From Amaurobius ferox (taxonomy: Eukaryota; Arthropoda; Arachnida; Araneae; Amaurobiidae), in contig OX578155.1 of assembly GCA_951213105.1 (NCBI GenBank), forward strand, positions 32,070,857 through 32,134,856: a stretch of DNA of 64,000 nt, written 5' to 3'. This document shows, piece by piece, positions 22,696 to 34,516 of the stretch (its first letter is position 1; every line of letters begins with the position of its first letter). The translations under genes and the position numbers were made by a program. The notes beneath the pieces were generated by a model. It made no database searches. It was not told the origin of the DNA and worked only from the letters and a program-made list of their open reading frames with translations.

Positions 22696-23251
22696 TCTAT
22701 TAAAATAAAGTAAAATGTAAAAAACAAATTAAAATAATTTTGTTTGTGAATTTTAGATCCTGGTTTTATGTTTCCCCAAATGATTGTATTACGCTTCGAT
22801 GGTCAAAACGTTAAAAATAGTTTCGTGAGTAAAATATTCGATTTAGCAATGTAGATCAGTAATACACCATTATTAAAAACTCGTGTTTCTATAAAAATTT
22901 CAAATGAACACTTCTAATTTAAGCGGGCTAGTCCAGCCGGTCACAGAGCAACAATGTGCTGTGCTGCCTGCCCGTACACGGCCTAGGGGGCCAGACCAGC
23001 CCCAAAAGTGACCTAACAAGCCATTGAAAATATCTAGCGTTAAATTACCAGCCCAAGTCATCACTGTTTAGCAACACGGCAACCGTGAAAACTTTTAATG
23101 TTCTCAAACCGAACCGCTACTGTATTATAAGGCCTCTATTCAATCCATGAAATGGACCAGTCAGAAACACATGGATATCCCGCCAGTGATTGTGACTGGA
23201 TGAATATGTTCATTGGAATGTTCTCTTTGTTGATTGGAATACTCTCGAACC
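22696..23251. other. Unassigned DNA with a GC-richer block
   Basis: 22925-23030 is much richer in G+C than its surroundings but has no recognised tRNA box or coding pattern. Confidence 0.4.
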
Positions 23252-23328
23252 AAAGCCGCCCTTAAACACAACGGCCCATCGGGCGTCGCCCAATCGCCCG
23301 ATGGGCCGTTGTGTTTAAGGGCGGCTTT
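23252..23328. repeat. Perfect 34-bp GC-rich inverted repeat
   Basis: Arms 23252-23285 and 23295-23328 are exact reverse complements around 9 bases. A further direct copy of the right arm's TGTGTTTAAGGGCGGC follows at about 23342-23359. The source sequence is not recognised. Confidence 0.85.
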
Positions 23329-23419
23329 ATTGTTGCGGCCGTTGTGTTTAAGGGCGGCGTCGCCCAGTCGCCCGATGGGCCTGTCCAACCCTGCTTGGAA
23401 GAAACTAATGCAACAAGAT

Positions 23420-23431
23420 ATAAATCAAGTA
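23420..23431. repeat. Target site duplication of a LINE 3' end, left
   Basis: ATAAATCAAGTA, repeated at 23946-23957. Confidence 0.65.
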
Positions 23432-23945
23432 ATTTGTTTGGGAGAAAACTGAGGAAAATCTCAAATCTGATTTGGAAATGAAAGCAAAGGATAAATCTTG
23501 GGACAATATCCAAAACCATTGGAAAAATTTTAGCGACAGACCCCGTAAGGAGGCTGTCGCTAAATTTAGACTAAAGACTGGACACGACTGCACGGCGGAG
23601 CATTTAAATAGGATCGGAATCCTACCTACGAACGTGTTCCAAATATGTAATGCGGGCCTTATGAATGCTGGACGTCTTCTTGTGTGCCCAGGACTCGATC
23701 AAGTGTCTCAAAGACGTGGCGACCTTGGCAAACTGTATTGGGACGCATGAACTCTTGGTGACTGAACTCTACCCCTCTTTCTTCCTTGTTTAGAGCTGTT
23801 GCTTGCTTGTTTTCTCAGTTTGTAATTTGTTTCCTTCGTTGTTTGTTTCTTTTTGGTATATTTTGATCTTTTTGAGATGTAATGTGTTGCCTATTCTTGT
23901 ATGGATTTAATTCCGATTAAAGCCTTATGTAACAGCAACAACAAC
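23432..23945 (+). pseudogene. 5'-truncated LINE, 3' terminal part
   Basis: A frame at 23472-23750 encodes AVAKFRLKTGHDCTAEHLNR, IGILP, a decayed Cys/His stretch, and LYWDA before the stop. This matches the C-terminal part after the RNase H region of I/R1-like LINEs (FRL.TGHD....HL.RIG....C..C...HL..C). One zinc-type cysteine pair is missing. A 3' UTR of about 190 bp ends in AACAGCAACAACAACA, a simple-repeat tail. The 12-bp duplication at both ends supports one target-primed insertion of a 514-bp fragment. Confidence 0.65.
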
Positions 23946-23957
23946 ATAAATCAAGTA
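23946..23957. repeat. Target site duplication of a LINE 3' end, right
   Basis: ATAAATCAAGTA directly after the CAA-rich tail. Confidence 0.65.
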
Positions 23958-24709
23958 GGCAAGCTAGTCAGAAACAAGAACTGCCGCACATGATCGCCAG
24001 TTTCAGGGTTTCAAGGACCTACCAATTTTGTAGTACCCAGGTCAGCCGAAGGCTGCCTCTAAACTCCAATCTTAAGGGTCGGCTGGGAAATAGTGAAAAA
24101 TATATAATACAGAAGAAGAAGTTTCAAAAAGAAACGGGCGCTGCTCTTTAATCCCTATTGTGACGAATCACAATCGAGATCAGTCGAGTCGCAGAATTTG
24201 GAATAGGAGGAACAATTTTCCTCGAGAAATAAGGGGGGGGGGGGGGAATCGCCAGGGTGATGAAGCAAGCCGAAGGCCTTAGACGCCACTAGGCCCTGTG
24301 ATGATTATGAAATTCGAAATCTAGTTTGCACAGATCTGCACGTTTTAAAAATAAACATGTAAATAGGACAGGAATTAATTGTTTTTAGACTCATATAGCA
24401 ATGACTGAATAGCAATAACCACAAATACTGCCGAAGTGCTTTGATATAACAACGGCTCTGGTTTTAGTTCTTTGCTTGATTAAGTTCTCTGCTCTTTAGG
24501 TCTTCAAACACTTCTTTTGGACCTAAATGTTTATTTATTACCTGATATTTAAAAAAAATGCACCAGTCGCGATCGAAGAATGTACTTAGATCGAAATGTT
24601 AAGTACCCATTCCAATTCCGATTTTTTGACTACAGATTCTGTTCTCCATTTGACCAATCCCTATTCTTTAAGGATGAGCAATAATAATTGAGAAAGGTGA
24701 TGATAAGAT
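23958..24709. other. Unassigned DNA with a long G-run
   Basis: Includes an uninterrupted G-run at about 24233-24246 and an AGAAGAAGAAG run at about 24113-24121. May be the tail of another decayed LINE, but no motif proves it. Confidence 0.4.
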
Positions 24710-24937
24710 TCTATCTATCTGTATATACTAATTGTCAACTGTTCGTCTGTCTGTCCGTTCGTATGTCCGTCTGTCACGCTTTTTTTAGGCACTTCCCGAA
24801 TAGATAGAGACTTGCAATATGGTACACGGCTTGGTCGTTCCATAAAACCCCCGAGAAAAATTGAATTTTTCGAAAACGTTCTCTAGAGGAGGTGCTCCAC
24901 ACGAAACAGTTCGAAATGTGCAGTAATGGGAAAGCAT

Positions 24938-24953
24938 GCTTTGCGATAAGATA
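24938..24953. repeat. Target site duplication of the SINE, left
   Basis: GCTTTGCGATAAGATA; the right copy at 25185-25200 differs by one base. Confidence 0.8.
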
Positions 24954-25184
24954 TTTTTTTTATCAAATGGCCAGGCACTTGACTTTAATCATTCGCCTAT
25001 ACATCGGCCAGAACGTGAACCATTTAACCGTCCTAGGACGTTGCCCAGGCTCACCAGAAGGGGACGGAACACATTACGCCCAACAACACAACATCTATGC
25101 CTTACGTGGGACTCGAACTCACAACGCGGCGGACGAACGATCGCTTGGAAAAGCTCACCTTGACCGCTCGACCACCGCGTCGGC
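24954..25184 (-). mobile_element. tRNA-derived SINE inside the Helitron-like unit
   Basis: On the reverse strand the head has GTGGTCGAGCGGTCAAGGT (A box) and GAGTTCGAGTCCCA (B box), like tRNA-Ser or -Leu, and the element ends in an A-tail (T-run at 24954-24962). The 16-bp flanking duplication is nearly perfect, so this is a clean, fairly young insertion into the repeat array. Confidence 0.8.
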
Positions 25185-25200
25185 GCTTTGCAATAAGATA
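25185..25200. repeat. Target site duplication of the SINE, right
   Basis: GCTTTGCAATAAGATA, one mismatch to 24938-24953. Confidence 0.8.
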
Positions 25201-26597
25201 GAGACTTTAAACTTGGTGTATGGGTAAATCGTTCGAAAGGAAGAAAGTGTGCAATTTCAGATTTCCAATATTTTCTACTTAAGGGGGTGCTGCACAACAA
25301 AATGTTCGATTTACTGAATAAATGAGAAAAGGCTCCTTTAAAATTTGATAGAGGCTTGAAATTTGGTATAAGGGCTAATCATTTGACGAAAACACCCAAG
25401 ACGAATATAGTTTTTCAAAAATGTTCGTTTATGGGGGTGTTCCAGAGAAAAACGTTCGAAGGGTGAATTGATAAACAAAACATGCTTCGAGATGAAATAG
25501 AGATATCAAATTTGGTGTAAGAGTAGATAGCATGGAAGGAAGAATGTGTACAATTACAGTTTACCAATATTTTCTACTTTCGGGGGGTGCCGCACACAAA
25601 ATGTTCGATTTTCGTAATAAAGCAGAAAAGCCCCTTTTAAAACGTGATAGAGGCTTGATATTTGGTATATGGGCGTATCATCTGATAGAAAATACAAGAA
25701 GAATAGAGTTTTTCGAAAATGCATATTTAAAGGGTTGGTACTCCACACAAAAACATTCAAAAGATGAAATGATAGAAAAGGAATGATTCGCGATAAGATA
25801 GAGACTTCAAATTTGGTGTACGGGTAAAAAGTTGGAATGGAAGGAAGTGTGCAATTTCAGTTTTCCAACATTTGCTATTGTAGGAGGTGCCGTTCACAAA
25901 AATATTCGATTTGCGAACAAATGAAAAACGCCTCCTTTACAATGTGATAGAGGCTTGAAATTTAGTACATGGACATTTGATAAAAAAAACCAAAAATGAA
26001 TACGGTTGACAAAAATGTTCATTAAGGGGGTGATACACAAAAAAAAAACGTTCGAAAGGTGAAGTGGTAGAAAAGACATACTTCGCGATAGGATGGAAGC
26101 TTCAAATTTGGTCTACGGGTAGATAGTTTGGAAGGAAGAAAGTGTGAAATTTCAAATTTCCGATATTTGCTACTTTAAGGGGTGCCGAACACTAATATGC
26201 TCGATTTTCCGAGTAAAAGAGGCACGCTTCCTTTTAAATGTGATAGAGACTTGATATTTGGTATATGGGTCAATCATTTGATAAAAAAACCCGGACAAAC
26301 AGAGTTTTTCAAAAAAGGTTCATTTGTGGGTGTGTTTCACAGAAAAACTTTCGAAAGGAGAAATGATAAAATAGCAATGCTTCGGGATGAGATAGACTTT
26401 AATGTGGCGTACGGGTAGATAGTTCGAAAGAAAGGAATGTTCAACTTAAGTTTCCCAATATTTTCTTCTTTAGGGGGTTTTGCACTCCAAAATATTCGAC
26501 TTGCCGAATAAATGTGAAACGAGAATTATTTAAAAATTTGCATTATTCGGGGGTTTCTTATTGTGAGACTGTTGATTTTCAACAAGTATTCGGCTAG

Positions 26598-27874
26598 TAT
26601 ATACAAATTGTCAAGTGTCCGTCTGTCTGTCACGCCTTTTTTAGGCACTTCCCAAGCAGATAGAGATTTGCAATTTGGTACATGGGTCAATCGTTCCATA
26701 AAAACCCCTGGAAAAATAAAATTTTTCACAAATGTTCTGCACAAGGGGTGCTCCACACAAAAACTTTCGAAAAGTGAAATCATAGGAAAGTATACTTTGA
26801 ACTGAGACAAAGACTTCAAATTTGTTGTATGGGTAAGCCGTTCGAAAGGAAGAAAGTGCGCAATTTTAGATTTTCAATATTTTCTACTTATGGGGGCGCC
26901 GCACACCGAAATGTTCGATTTGACGAATAAATGAGAAACGACCCCTTTTACATTTAATAGAGGCTTGAAATTTGGTATATGGTCATTTGATGAAAACACC
27001 CATGGCGAATATAGTTATTCAAAAATGTTCGATTAAGGGGTGCTCCTGAGAAAAACGTTCGAAAGGTAAATTGACTAAGAAAACCTGCTTCCGGATGAGA
27101 TAGATATTTCAAATTTGGTGTACGGGTAGATAGTTTTGAAAGAAGAAATTGTACAATTTCAGTTTTCAAATATTTTATTTACTTTAGGGGGTGCCGCACA
27201 CCAAAATGTTCGATTATCGGAATAAAGGAAAAACGCTCCTTTTAAAACGTGATAGAGGGGTTTTATTTGATATATGGGCGAATCATCTGATAGAAATCAC
27301 AAGAATGGAGATTTTTAGAAATGCATGTTTAAGGGTGTGGGTATTCCACACAAAATCATTTGAAAGGTGAAATGATAAAAGAGCATGCTTCGCAATGAGA
27401 TAGAGACTTTAAATTTGGTGTACGGGTAAATAGTTGGAAACGAAGAAATTGTACTGTTTCAGTTTTCCAACATTTGCTATTCTAGAGGGTGCCGCTCACT
27501 AAAATGTTCCATTTGCCGAACAAATGAAAAACGACACGTTTGCAATGAGATAGCGGCTTGAAATTTAGTATATAGGCTAATCATTTGATAAAAAAATCCA
27601 AGATGGTTACGGGTTTTCAAAAATGTTCATTTTAGGGGTTGCTACACAGATAACCGTTCGAAAGGTGAAGTGATAGAAAAGGCATACTTCGCGATAAGAT
27701 AGATACTTTAATTTGATGTGCGGATAAATAATTCAAAGGGAAGAAGTGTGCAATTTAAGATTTCCAATATTTTTTCCTTTGGGGGTTCTGCACACCAAAA
27801 TATTCGATTTACCGAATAAATGTGAAATGCGAATTATTCAGAAATTTGCATTATTAAGAGATTGCGTATTGCGA
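26598..27874 (+). mobile_element. Helitron-like repeat, unit C1b, 3' end lost
   Basis: Begins directly at the CTAG of C1a with TATATACAAATTG and the CTGTCTGTCACGC block, so the units are head to tail. The sequence stops at GCGAGAC (about 27876), where copies 2 and 3 go on to the hairpin and CTAG; about 290 bp are deleted here. Confidence 0.55.
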
Positions 27875-29802
27875 GACGGAAATCAAAACAGGAAATACAA
27901 TTGGTGCGGTAACACTTGCAAAAAAAAAAAAAAACTTTAAAATGACACATTTGGAATTGCCATTCCGGCTTTTGATTCTTCAGCACTGATGGACCTACAC
28001 TCTTAACTACTGAACTGATTATCATGAATAATGGATTATTTTGTGTATTTTGGTGGGAGGTATATAACTTTTCTTTTAAAACAAAAAAAAATTGATTCAA
28101 AATTGAAAACATTCAAATTAACAAAAAAAAATGGATTTAAAATTGAAAAATTGAAATAAACATAAATAAATGGTGCTCGGTGTTAAAATATAATTTGCAA
28201 AGTTATATTTTTGTTACATAATCATGTTGAAAAATCATTTCGGTTTTGGCATGTGACGAAAAAAATAAAAAGTCAAAAAAATTATTAAAAAAATCTTTCG
28301 AATTCGAAATCGAGGTAAAATCCACAGGCGCAATAGGAAGTCTCTGGTTCGGGACTTTTAAAATAATTTTAAAATATCGAACTAGGTTATCACAATTTAA
28401 CCAAAAAAAGCAAGGAATAAGTTAATCTCAAAATGGACCTCAAATTTTTTACGTTATATGATCTCATTTTTAAGTTAGTAGTGATCGTAAAAACTATTTT
28501 CAAATCATGAAATTGAAATGTGAAATATTAAGTTTAACTGCTATATGTTTATTTTCCGCCAATCATTATTTTTAATTTTCCCTGTCATTTGCCGGGCTAT
28601 ATAACCGAGACGATTTTTACCATACTCAAACCAGGAAAATCCTGGGAATCACAGTTATTCAAAGATCGATATCTTTTATCTAATCAACATTTTGTATATT
28701 TTTTTTAAATAGCTTTTATTACGCCTTAGCGCCACCTTTAGACTTAGATCATACTTCTAATCGGAAAAACATATAACAATTTAAATAAGTTTTTCAATAT
28801 TTTGAGGTCAATACAATTCTATAAAAAATTAAATATATTGAAAATCCTGATAATTGTGTTCAATTTTAACGAAAAGCATTTATTAAAAATTATCGACAAG
28901 CTTTAATAGAAAAATACGGGCCAACGTGTATCAATAGTATATTTGACCACGCCCATTATTTCGTTCAGAGTTATTTTTAGGAAATTGTGCTTATTTTCAA
29001 TAAATATAAAAGTGTAAGATTATAATTAAATTATTTCATTCCAAGTCACTAATTCAGCAAGTAAAAATGTGACCAGGCAAAATTTCAATATTTGAAATAA
29101 TATTTTAGTGTAGATTTCGTATCGACATTAATTCTGCCTTATCAAGTTTAACTTTTCATTTTAATTTACTTACGAGCAAAAGGTCATTAATCGTATTTAT
29201 ATCGCCAATCATCTGGACAGTGATTTGCTAAGCCCTAAATATATAACAGTTATTATCCCACAGTTCATGATATTATTAAAAATATAAAATGAAATATTTA
29301 TACTGACCGTTCATAGATACCGAAAATATTTCATTGATATATACTGTATAAGAATGTTTTTCTTTTAATGAAGAAGGCGGGTCCTTCAATCTCTGAGTAT
29401 CAAGAACACTGTACCAAGCAAAGAGTGCAGTTAATTTAAATAAACCAAAGTATCATGCTCTGAATCAGTGAGTAAAAACATAAGTAACATAGTTCAACAT
29501 AAATAAAGAAACATACTGCTTCGACGATGCTTTTGTCATGATGAGTTTATAATTTAAACTCAGCACAACATACTTTAGCTTTTTTCTAATTTGTATCTAA
29601 ATCATATTGTTCGCTATGTGGAAAATTTTCCCAATTTGCAGCTGATCTTTCAAAACAAGAATGCTTCCCACACGTCAGTCAGAGGTATAAACAAACAACA
29701 CGCGATCTTTTTCAAGGTCCTTTCCTTAAAGCAGTATAGCTCCGAAAATTTTAAGGGGCAATTCTTAGACTCGTCGTATAGACACGCATTTTGATAAAGA
29801 TA
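27875..29802. other. Non-coding module of the tandem unit, copy 1
   Basis: AT-rich, no coding frame. It holds a decayed version of the hairpin seen intact at 45829-45870 and the block GGGCTATATAACCGAGACG (28608-28626). It joins A-type and B-type sub-repeats directly near 29100-29200, where copies 2 and 3 have them apart. Confidence 0.6.
28596..28650 (+). promoter_or_regulatory. TATA-box-like block in the module, copy 1
   Basis: GGGCTATATAACCGAGACG, then TTTTTACCATACTCAAA about 20 bases on. The block is preserved in all three tandem copies (also near 35470 and 46078) while flanking sequence drifts. A promoter role is only suggested by the TATA match. Confidence 0.3.
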
Positions 29803-31375
29803 CAGGGAGGTCATAAAAAACTTCCCCGGTATATGAACCCCTAGCAGTCTATCCGCTCAACCAATCGAAAGGAAATATCAGATATTGTTATTTGAAGGTA
29901 TACGCTCGAGATTGTGATGATTTCAAACAATAGAGCTCTCACTGTTACGGTTACAGTGAAAAAATTTCGAAAATTTTGAATGGCAACACCCACTTTTTCT
30001 CCGGCGCAAATTGATCAAAGCATTGAAAAACCATAAATGGCTGGAGCGATACGTATGACGAAAATTGGAGGTCTAAAACATTTGCAAAGAAGAGCATTGT
30101 AAAGGACCAATGAAAATAAAGAGAGGAGGTGCATTGACGCATTTTGCATAATTCACAGGGATAGACAGTAGAAGCACCAATCACAGAACACCATGTGCAA
30201 AGCCTTGCTTGTGGAAACCTTTAATAAGCTGTGTGGGAAGATTATTTCTTCAATCAGGTGTTCGAACGTGCCAACAAGATGACACTTACAGGGGAACAAC
30301 GAGGTGAATTGATAAAGCTGTTTTATCTGAACTGGGAAAATGCTGCCGAAACAGTGCGAGTTTATCGGCGAAATCATAAGCTAAGACGAGGCCCATGTTC
30401 CGTACGAACTGTACGTGATTAAGTACAAAGAATTTGAAGAAACTGGATGCACATGTGATAGACCGCGACCTGCCCAAGACTGATTCCTGTTGAAGTTGTT
30501 GCTGAAGTGCATAATACGATTACTGCACGTCCATTGCGTACGGCAAGTAGTGTTGCCCGCAATATGGATGTACAGAAAACCACAGTCCTCAAACTTCTGC
30601 TCTATGTTCTGCGGATGTTTCCTTATCGATTCCAGCACGTCCAGTTGTTGCAACCTGGCGATTTTGCGAATTTTTTCCTCATCAAATATGATGAAGATAG
30701 CAGGTGGCCGCTGCGGATATTATGGACGGATGAGATACATTTCTCCTTAACTGGGAACGTAAACTCCAAGAACTGCGTTCACTGGGCTGATGAAAATCTT
30801 TACGATGTGGCACCAGTGCCTTTACACGAAGCTAAAGTGACTGTATGGTGCGGCATCGCAAGCACATTCGTTCTCGGTTCGTCCTTCTTCGAAGAGGTAG
30901 TACACTTACAATGGTACGCAAACGTGCTTCATCAGAGGTATAAAACAATTTTGCAGAATTACGTAATTCCAGATTTGCAGCAGCGAAATGTCGTTAATGA
31001 CATTGTATGGATGCAAGATGGTGCTCCTCCACACGTCGCTACATGTGTTCGACAAGTGCTGCAACAGAACTTTGATGAAGGAGTCATCTCCCGTAACTTT
31101 GCAGTATCGTGGCCACCGCGATCCCCCGACCTCACTCCGGTGGATATCTGGTTCTCGGTTTATCTGAAATCTAAGGTGAACAAACACATCAAATCCATGA
31201 GATTTGTCAGAATTGAAAGATGCCATAAAACGTGAAGATATACAGATTCCTCTTGTGATGCTACGTTCTTCATTGTTGTCAACAATCTCCCGCATGAAAT
31301 GCGTTATAGTCTGCGAAGGTGGGCACTTCGAAAACTTGTAATTCCAAAAAAAGTTTTTTCCCTCTCCTCTCTTGT
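29803..31375 (+). mobile_element. Mariner-like transposon, copy 1
   Basis: Starts CAGGGAGGTCATAAAAAACT right after a TA and ends with a decayed inverted version (AAAGTTTTTTCCCTCTCC) near 31345-31372. The related sequence at 48990-49270 has the left flank without the element, which supports the start. Confidence 0.6.
30270..31300 (+). pseudogene. Mariner-like transposase, DD41D spacing, dead copy 1
   Basis: The N-terminal part from about 30279 (LTGEQRGELIKLFYLNWENA) is a helix-turn-helix region. The catalytic core is open at 30507-31235. Three acidic positions are visible: WTDEIHFSLTG, WMQDGAPPHVA and SPDLTPVDIW. I count 41 residues between the second and third aspartates, unlike the 34 of classical mariners. 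The N-terminal part ends at a TAA after SVRTVRD (about 30420), and frame changes separate it from the core; another occurs after SMRFVR. All catalytic residues survive, but the gene is not expressible as one protein. Copy 2 at 39720-40740 shares the TAA, so the loss predates the segmental duplication. Confidence 0.75.
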
Positions 31376-31398
31376 GTTGTCGTTGGTCCTCAATGTGT

Positions 31399-33171
31399 TC
31401 TCATTTGTGTATGAGTAAATCGTTCTAAAGGAAGAAAATGTGCAATTTCAGATTTTCAATATTTTCTACTTAATGAAGGGGGGAGGGCGGCACATACCAA
31501 AATGTATTTGATTTACTGAATAAATGAGAAAAGGCTCCTTTAAAATTTGATAGAGGTTTGAAATTTGGTATAAGGCTTAATCATTTGACGAAAACACCCA
31601 AGACGAATATTGTTTTTCAAAAATGTTCTTTTATGGGGGTGCTCCAGAGAAAAACGTTCAAAAAATGAATTGATAAAAAAAACATACTTCGAGATGAAAT
31701 AGAGATATCAAATTTGGTGTAAGGGTAGATATAGCTTGGAAGGAAGAAAGTCTACAATTTCAGTTTACCAATATTTTCTACTTTAGGGGGTGCTGCACAC
31801 CAAAATGTTCGATTTTTGGAATAAAGTAGAAACGCCCCTTTTAAAACGTGATAGAGGCTTGATATTTGGTATATGAACGAATTATCTGATAGAAAACACA
31901 AGAAGAATAATGATAAAAGGCTCCTTTAAAGTTGATAGAGGTTTAAAATTTGCTGTAAGTGCTAATCATTTGACGAAAATACCCAAGACGAATATAGTTT
32001 TTCAAAAATGTTCGTTTAAGGGGGTGCTCCAGAGAAAAACGTTCAAAAAGTGAATTGATAAAAAAAAAGTGCTTCGAGATGAGACAGAGATATCAAATTT
32101 GGTGTAAGGATAGATAGCATGGAAGGAAGAACGTGTACAATTTCAGTTTACCAAAATTTTCTACTTTAGGGGGGTGCTGCACACCAAAATGTTCGATTTT
32201 TGGAATAAAGCAGAAACGCCCCTTTTAAAACGTGATAAAGGCTTGCTATTCAGTATATGAACGAATTATCTGATAGAAAACACAAGAAGAATAGAGTTTT
32301 TCGAAAATGTATATTTAAAGGGTGGGTTTTCCACACGAAAACAGTCGAAAGGTGAAATGATAGAAAAGGAATGAATCGCGATAAGATAGAGATTTCAAAT
32401 TTGGTGTATGGGGAAAAAGTTGGAAAGGAAGGAAGTGTGCAATTTCAGTTTTTCAACATTTGCTATTGTAAGAGGTGCCGTTCACTAAAATATTCGATTT
32501 GCGAACAAATGAAAAACGCCTCTATTACAATGCGATAGAGGCTTGAAATTTAGTACATGGGCATTTGATAAAAATCCAAAGATGAATACGGTTTGACAAA
32601 AATGTTCATTAAGGGGGTGCTATACAAAAAAACGTTCGAAAGGTGAAGTGGTAGAAAAAACATGCTTCTCGATAGAATGGAGACTTCAAATTTGGTCTAC
32701 GGTTAGATAGTTTGAAAGGGAAAAAAGTGTGAAATTTCAGATTTCCAATATTTGCTACTTTAAGGGGTGCCACACACTAATATGTTCGATTTTCCGAATA
32801 AATGAGGCACGTTTCCTTTTAAATGTGATAGAGACTTGGTATTTGGTATATGGATTAATTATCTGATAAAAAAACCCGAGACAAACAGAGTTTTTCAAAA
32901 ATGTTCATTTATGGGTGTGCTTCACAGAAAAACGTTCGAAAGGAGAAATGATATAATAGCAATGCTTCGGAATGAGATAGACTTTAATGTGGAGTACGGG
33001 TAGATAGTTCGAAAAGAAGAAAATGCGCAACTCCCAATATTTTCTTTAGGGGGTTCTGCATTCAAATATTTGATTTGCCGAATTAGTGTGAAACTCGAAT
33101 TATTCAAAAATTTACTTTATTCGGGGGTTGCTTATTGCGAGACCGTTGATTTTCAACGGGTTTTCGGCTAG
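31399..33171 (+). mobile_element. Helitron-like repeat, unit C2a, 5' truncated
   Basis: Enters in the middle of a monomer at the duplication junction. It contains an extra block of roughly 0.39 kb at about 31910-32300 relative to copy 1. It ends with the perfect hairpin CCGTTGATTTTCAACGG (33143-33159) and CTAG (33168-33171). Confidence 0.55.
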
Positions 33172-34516
33172 TATATACTAATTGCCAAGTGTCCGACTGT
33201 CTATCTGTCACGCATTTTTTAGGTACTTCCCAAGCAGATAGAGACTTGCAATTTGGTACATGGGTCGATCGTTCCGTAAAACCCCCCCAGAAAAAAAATT
33301 GAATTTTTCACAAATGTTCTGCACAAGGAGTGCTCCACATCAAAACGTTCGAAAAGTAAAATCATAGGAAAGCATACTTTGAGCTGAGACAAAAACTTCA
33401 AATTTGCTGTATGTGTAAACCGTTCGAAAGGAAGAAAGTGTGCAATTTCAGATTTTCACTATTTTGTACTTAAGGGGGCGCCGCTCACCGAAATGTTTGA
33501 TTTGACGAATAAATGAGAAACGACTCCTTTAAAATTTAATAGAGGCTTGAAATTTGGTATATGGGCTAATCATTTGAAGAAAACACCCATGACGATTATA
33601 GTTATTCAAAAATGTTCGATTAAGGGGTGCTCCAGAGAAAAACGTTCGAAAGGTAAATTGACTAAGAAAACCTGCTTCCGGATGAGATAGATATTTCAAA
33701 TTTGGTGTACTGGTAGATAGTTTTAAAGGAAGAAAGTGTACAATTTCAGTTTTTAAATATTTTTTACATTAGGGGTGCCGCATACCAAAATGTTCGATTT
33801 TCAGAATAAAGGAGTAACGCTCCTTTTAAAACGTGATAAAACGGCTTTATTTAGTATATGGGCGAATCATCTGATAGAAATCACAAAAAGAATGGAGTTT
33901 TTCAAAAATGTATGTTTAAGGGTGTAGATTCCACTCAAAATCATTCGAAAGATGAAATGATTAAGAGAGCATGCTTCGCAATGAGATAGAGACTTTAAAT
34001 TTGGTGTACAGGTAAAAAGTTTTAAACGAAGAAATCGTACAATTTCAGTTTTCCAACATTTGCTATTCAAGGGGAGGGGGGGGAGGGGCGTGGCGCTCAC
34101 TGAAATATTCGATTTGCCGAACAAATGTAAAACGACACCTTTAGAATGTGATAGCGGTTTGAAATTTAGTATATGAGCTAATCATTTGATAAAAAAACCC
34201 AAGATGGTCACGGGTTTTCAAAAATGTTCATTTAAGGGGGTGCTACACAGAAAGACGTTCGAAAGGTAAAGTGATAGAAAAAGCATGCTTTGCGATAAGA
34301 TAGATGCTTTAATTGGATGTACGGGGCGTGCAAATGGAAGATGCGTGCAATTTAAGTTTTCCAATATTTTTTTGTATGGGGGGGGGGGGGGGGGTTCTGC
34401 ACACCAAAATATCCGATTTACCCCGAATAAATGTGAAATGTGAATTATTCAAAAATTTGCAGTATTCAGAGATTGCTTATTGCGAGACCGTTGATTTTCA
34501 ACGGATATTCGGCTAG
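33172..34516 (+). mobile_element. Helitron-like repeat, unit C2b
   Basis: Starts TATATACTAATTGCCAAGTG with a CTGTCTATCTGTCACGC block. Its 3' end is intact: hairpin 34488-34504, then 8 bases and CTAG at 34513-34516, followed by a T. A G-run of about 17 lies at 34378-34394. Confidence 0.6.

Larger units (their letters stand above)
24710..26597 (+). mobile_element. Helitron-like repeat, unit C1a
   Basis: Starts TCTATCTATCTGTATATACT with CTGTCTGTC runs and ends GGCTAG at 26597 just after a (decayed) hairpin. A 5' TC and a 3' hairpin about 11 bases before CTAG are the signs of rolling-circle Helitrons. The body is not coding: it consists of about 300-bp dimers of two related about 150-bp monomers, one with CTTCAAATTTGGTGTACGGG and the other with CTTGAAATTTGGTATATGGG. 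Non-autonomous Helitrons with central 150-bp tandem repeats are known in insects. The element contains a SINE insertion at 24954-25184. Confidence 0.55.
25213..31398. repeat. Tandem segmental unit, copy 1 (about 6.2 kb, shortened)
   Basis: Helitron-like array, non-coding module and mariner remnant in the same order as copies 2 and 3. The junction to copy 2 is where the mariner 3' flank meets the middle of a Helitron monomer (GTGTATGAGTAAATCG). Relative to copy 2 it lacks about 2.5 kb of the non-coding module and some Helitron monomers. Confidence 0.75.

Noticed and set aside
29591..29794. Small conserved gene repeated at 39042 and 48236
   Set aside because: It recurs because the whole 9-kb unit is duplicated; the frame has no AUG at its start and no recognisable family.
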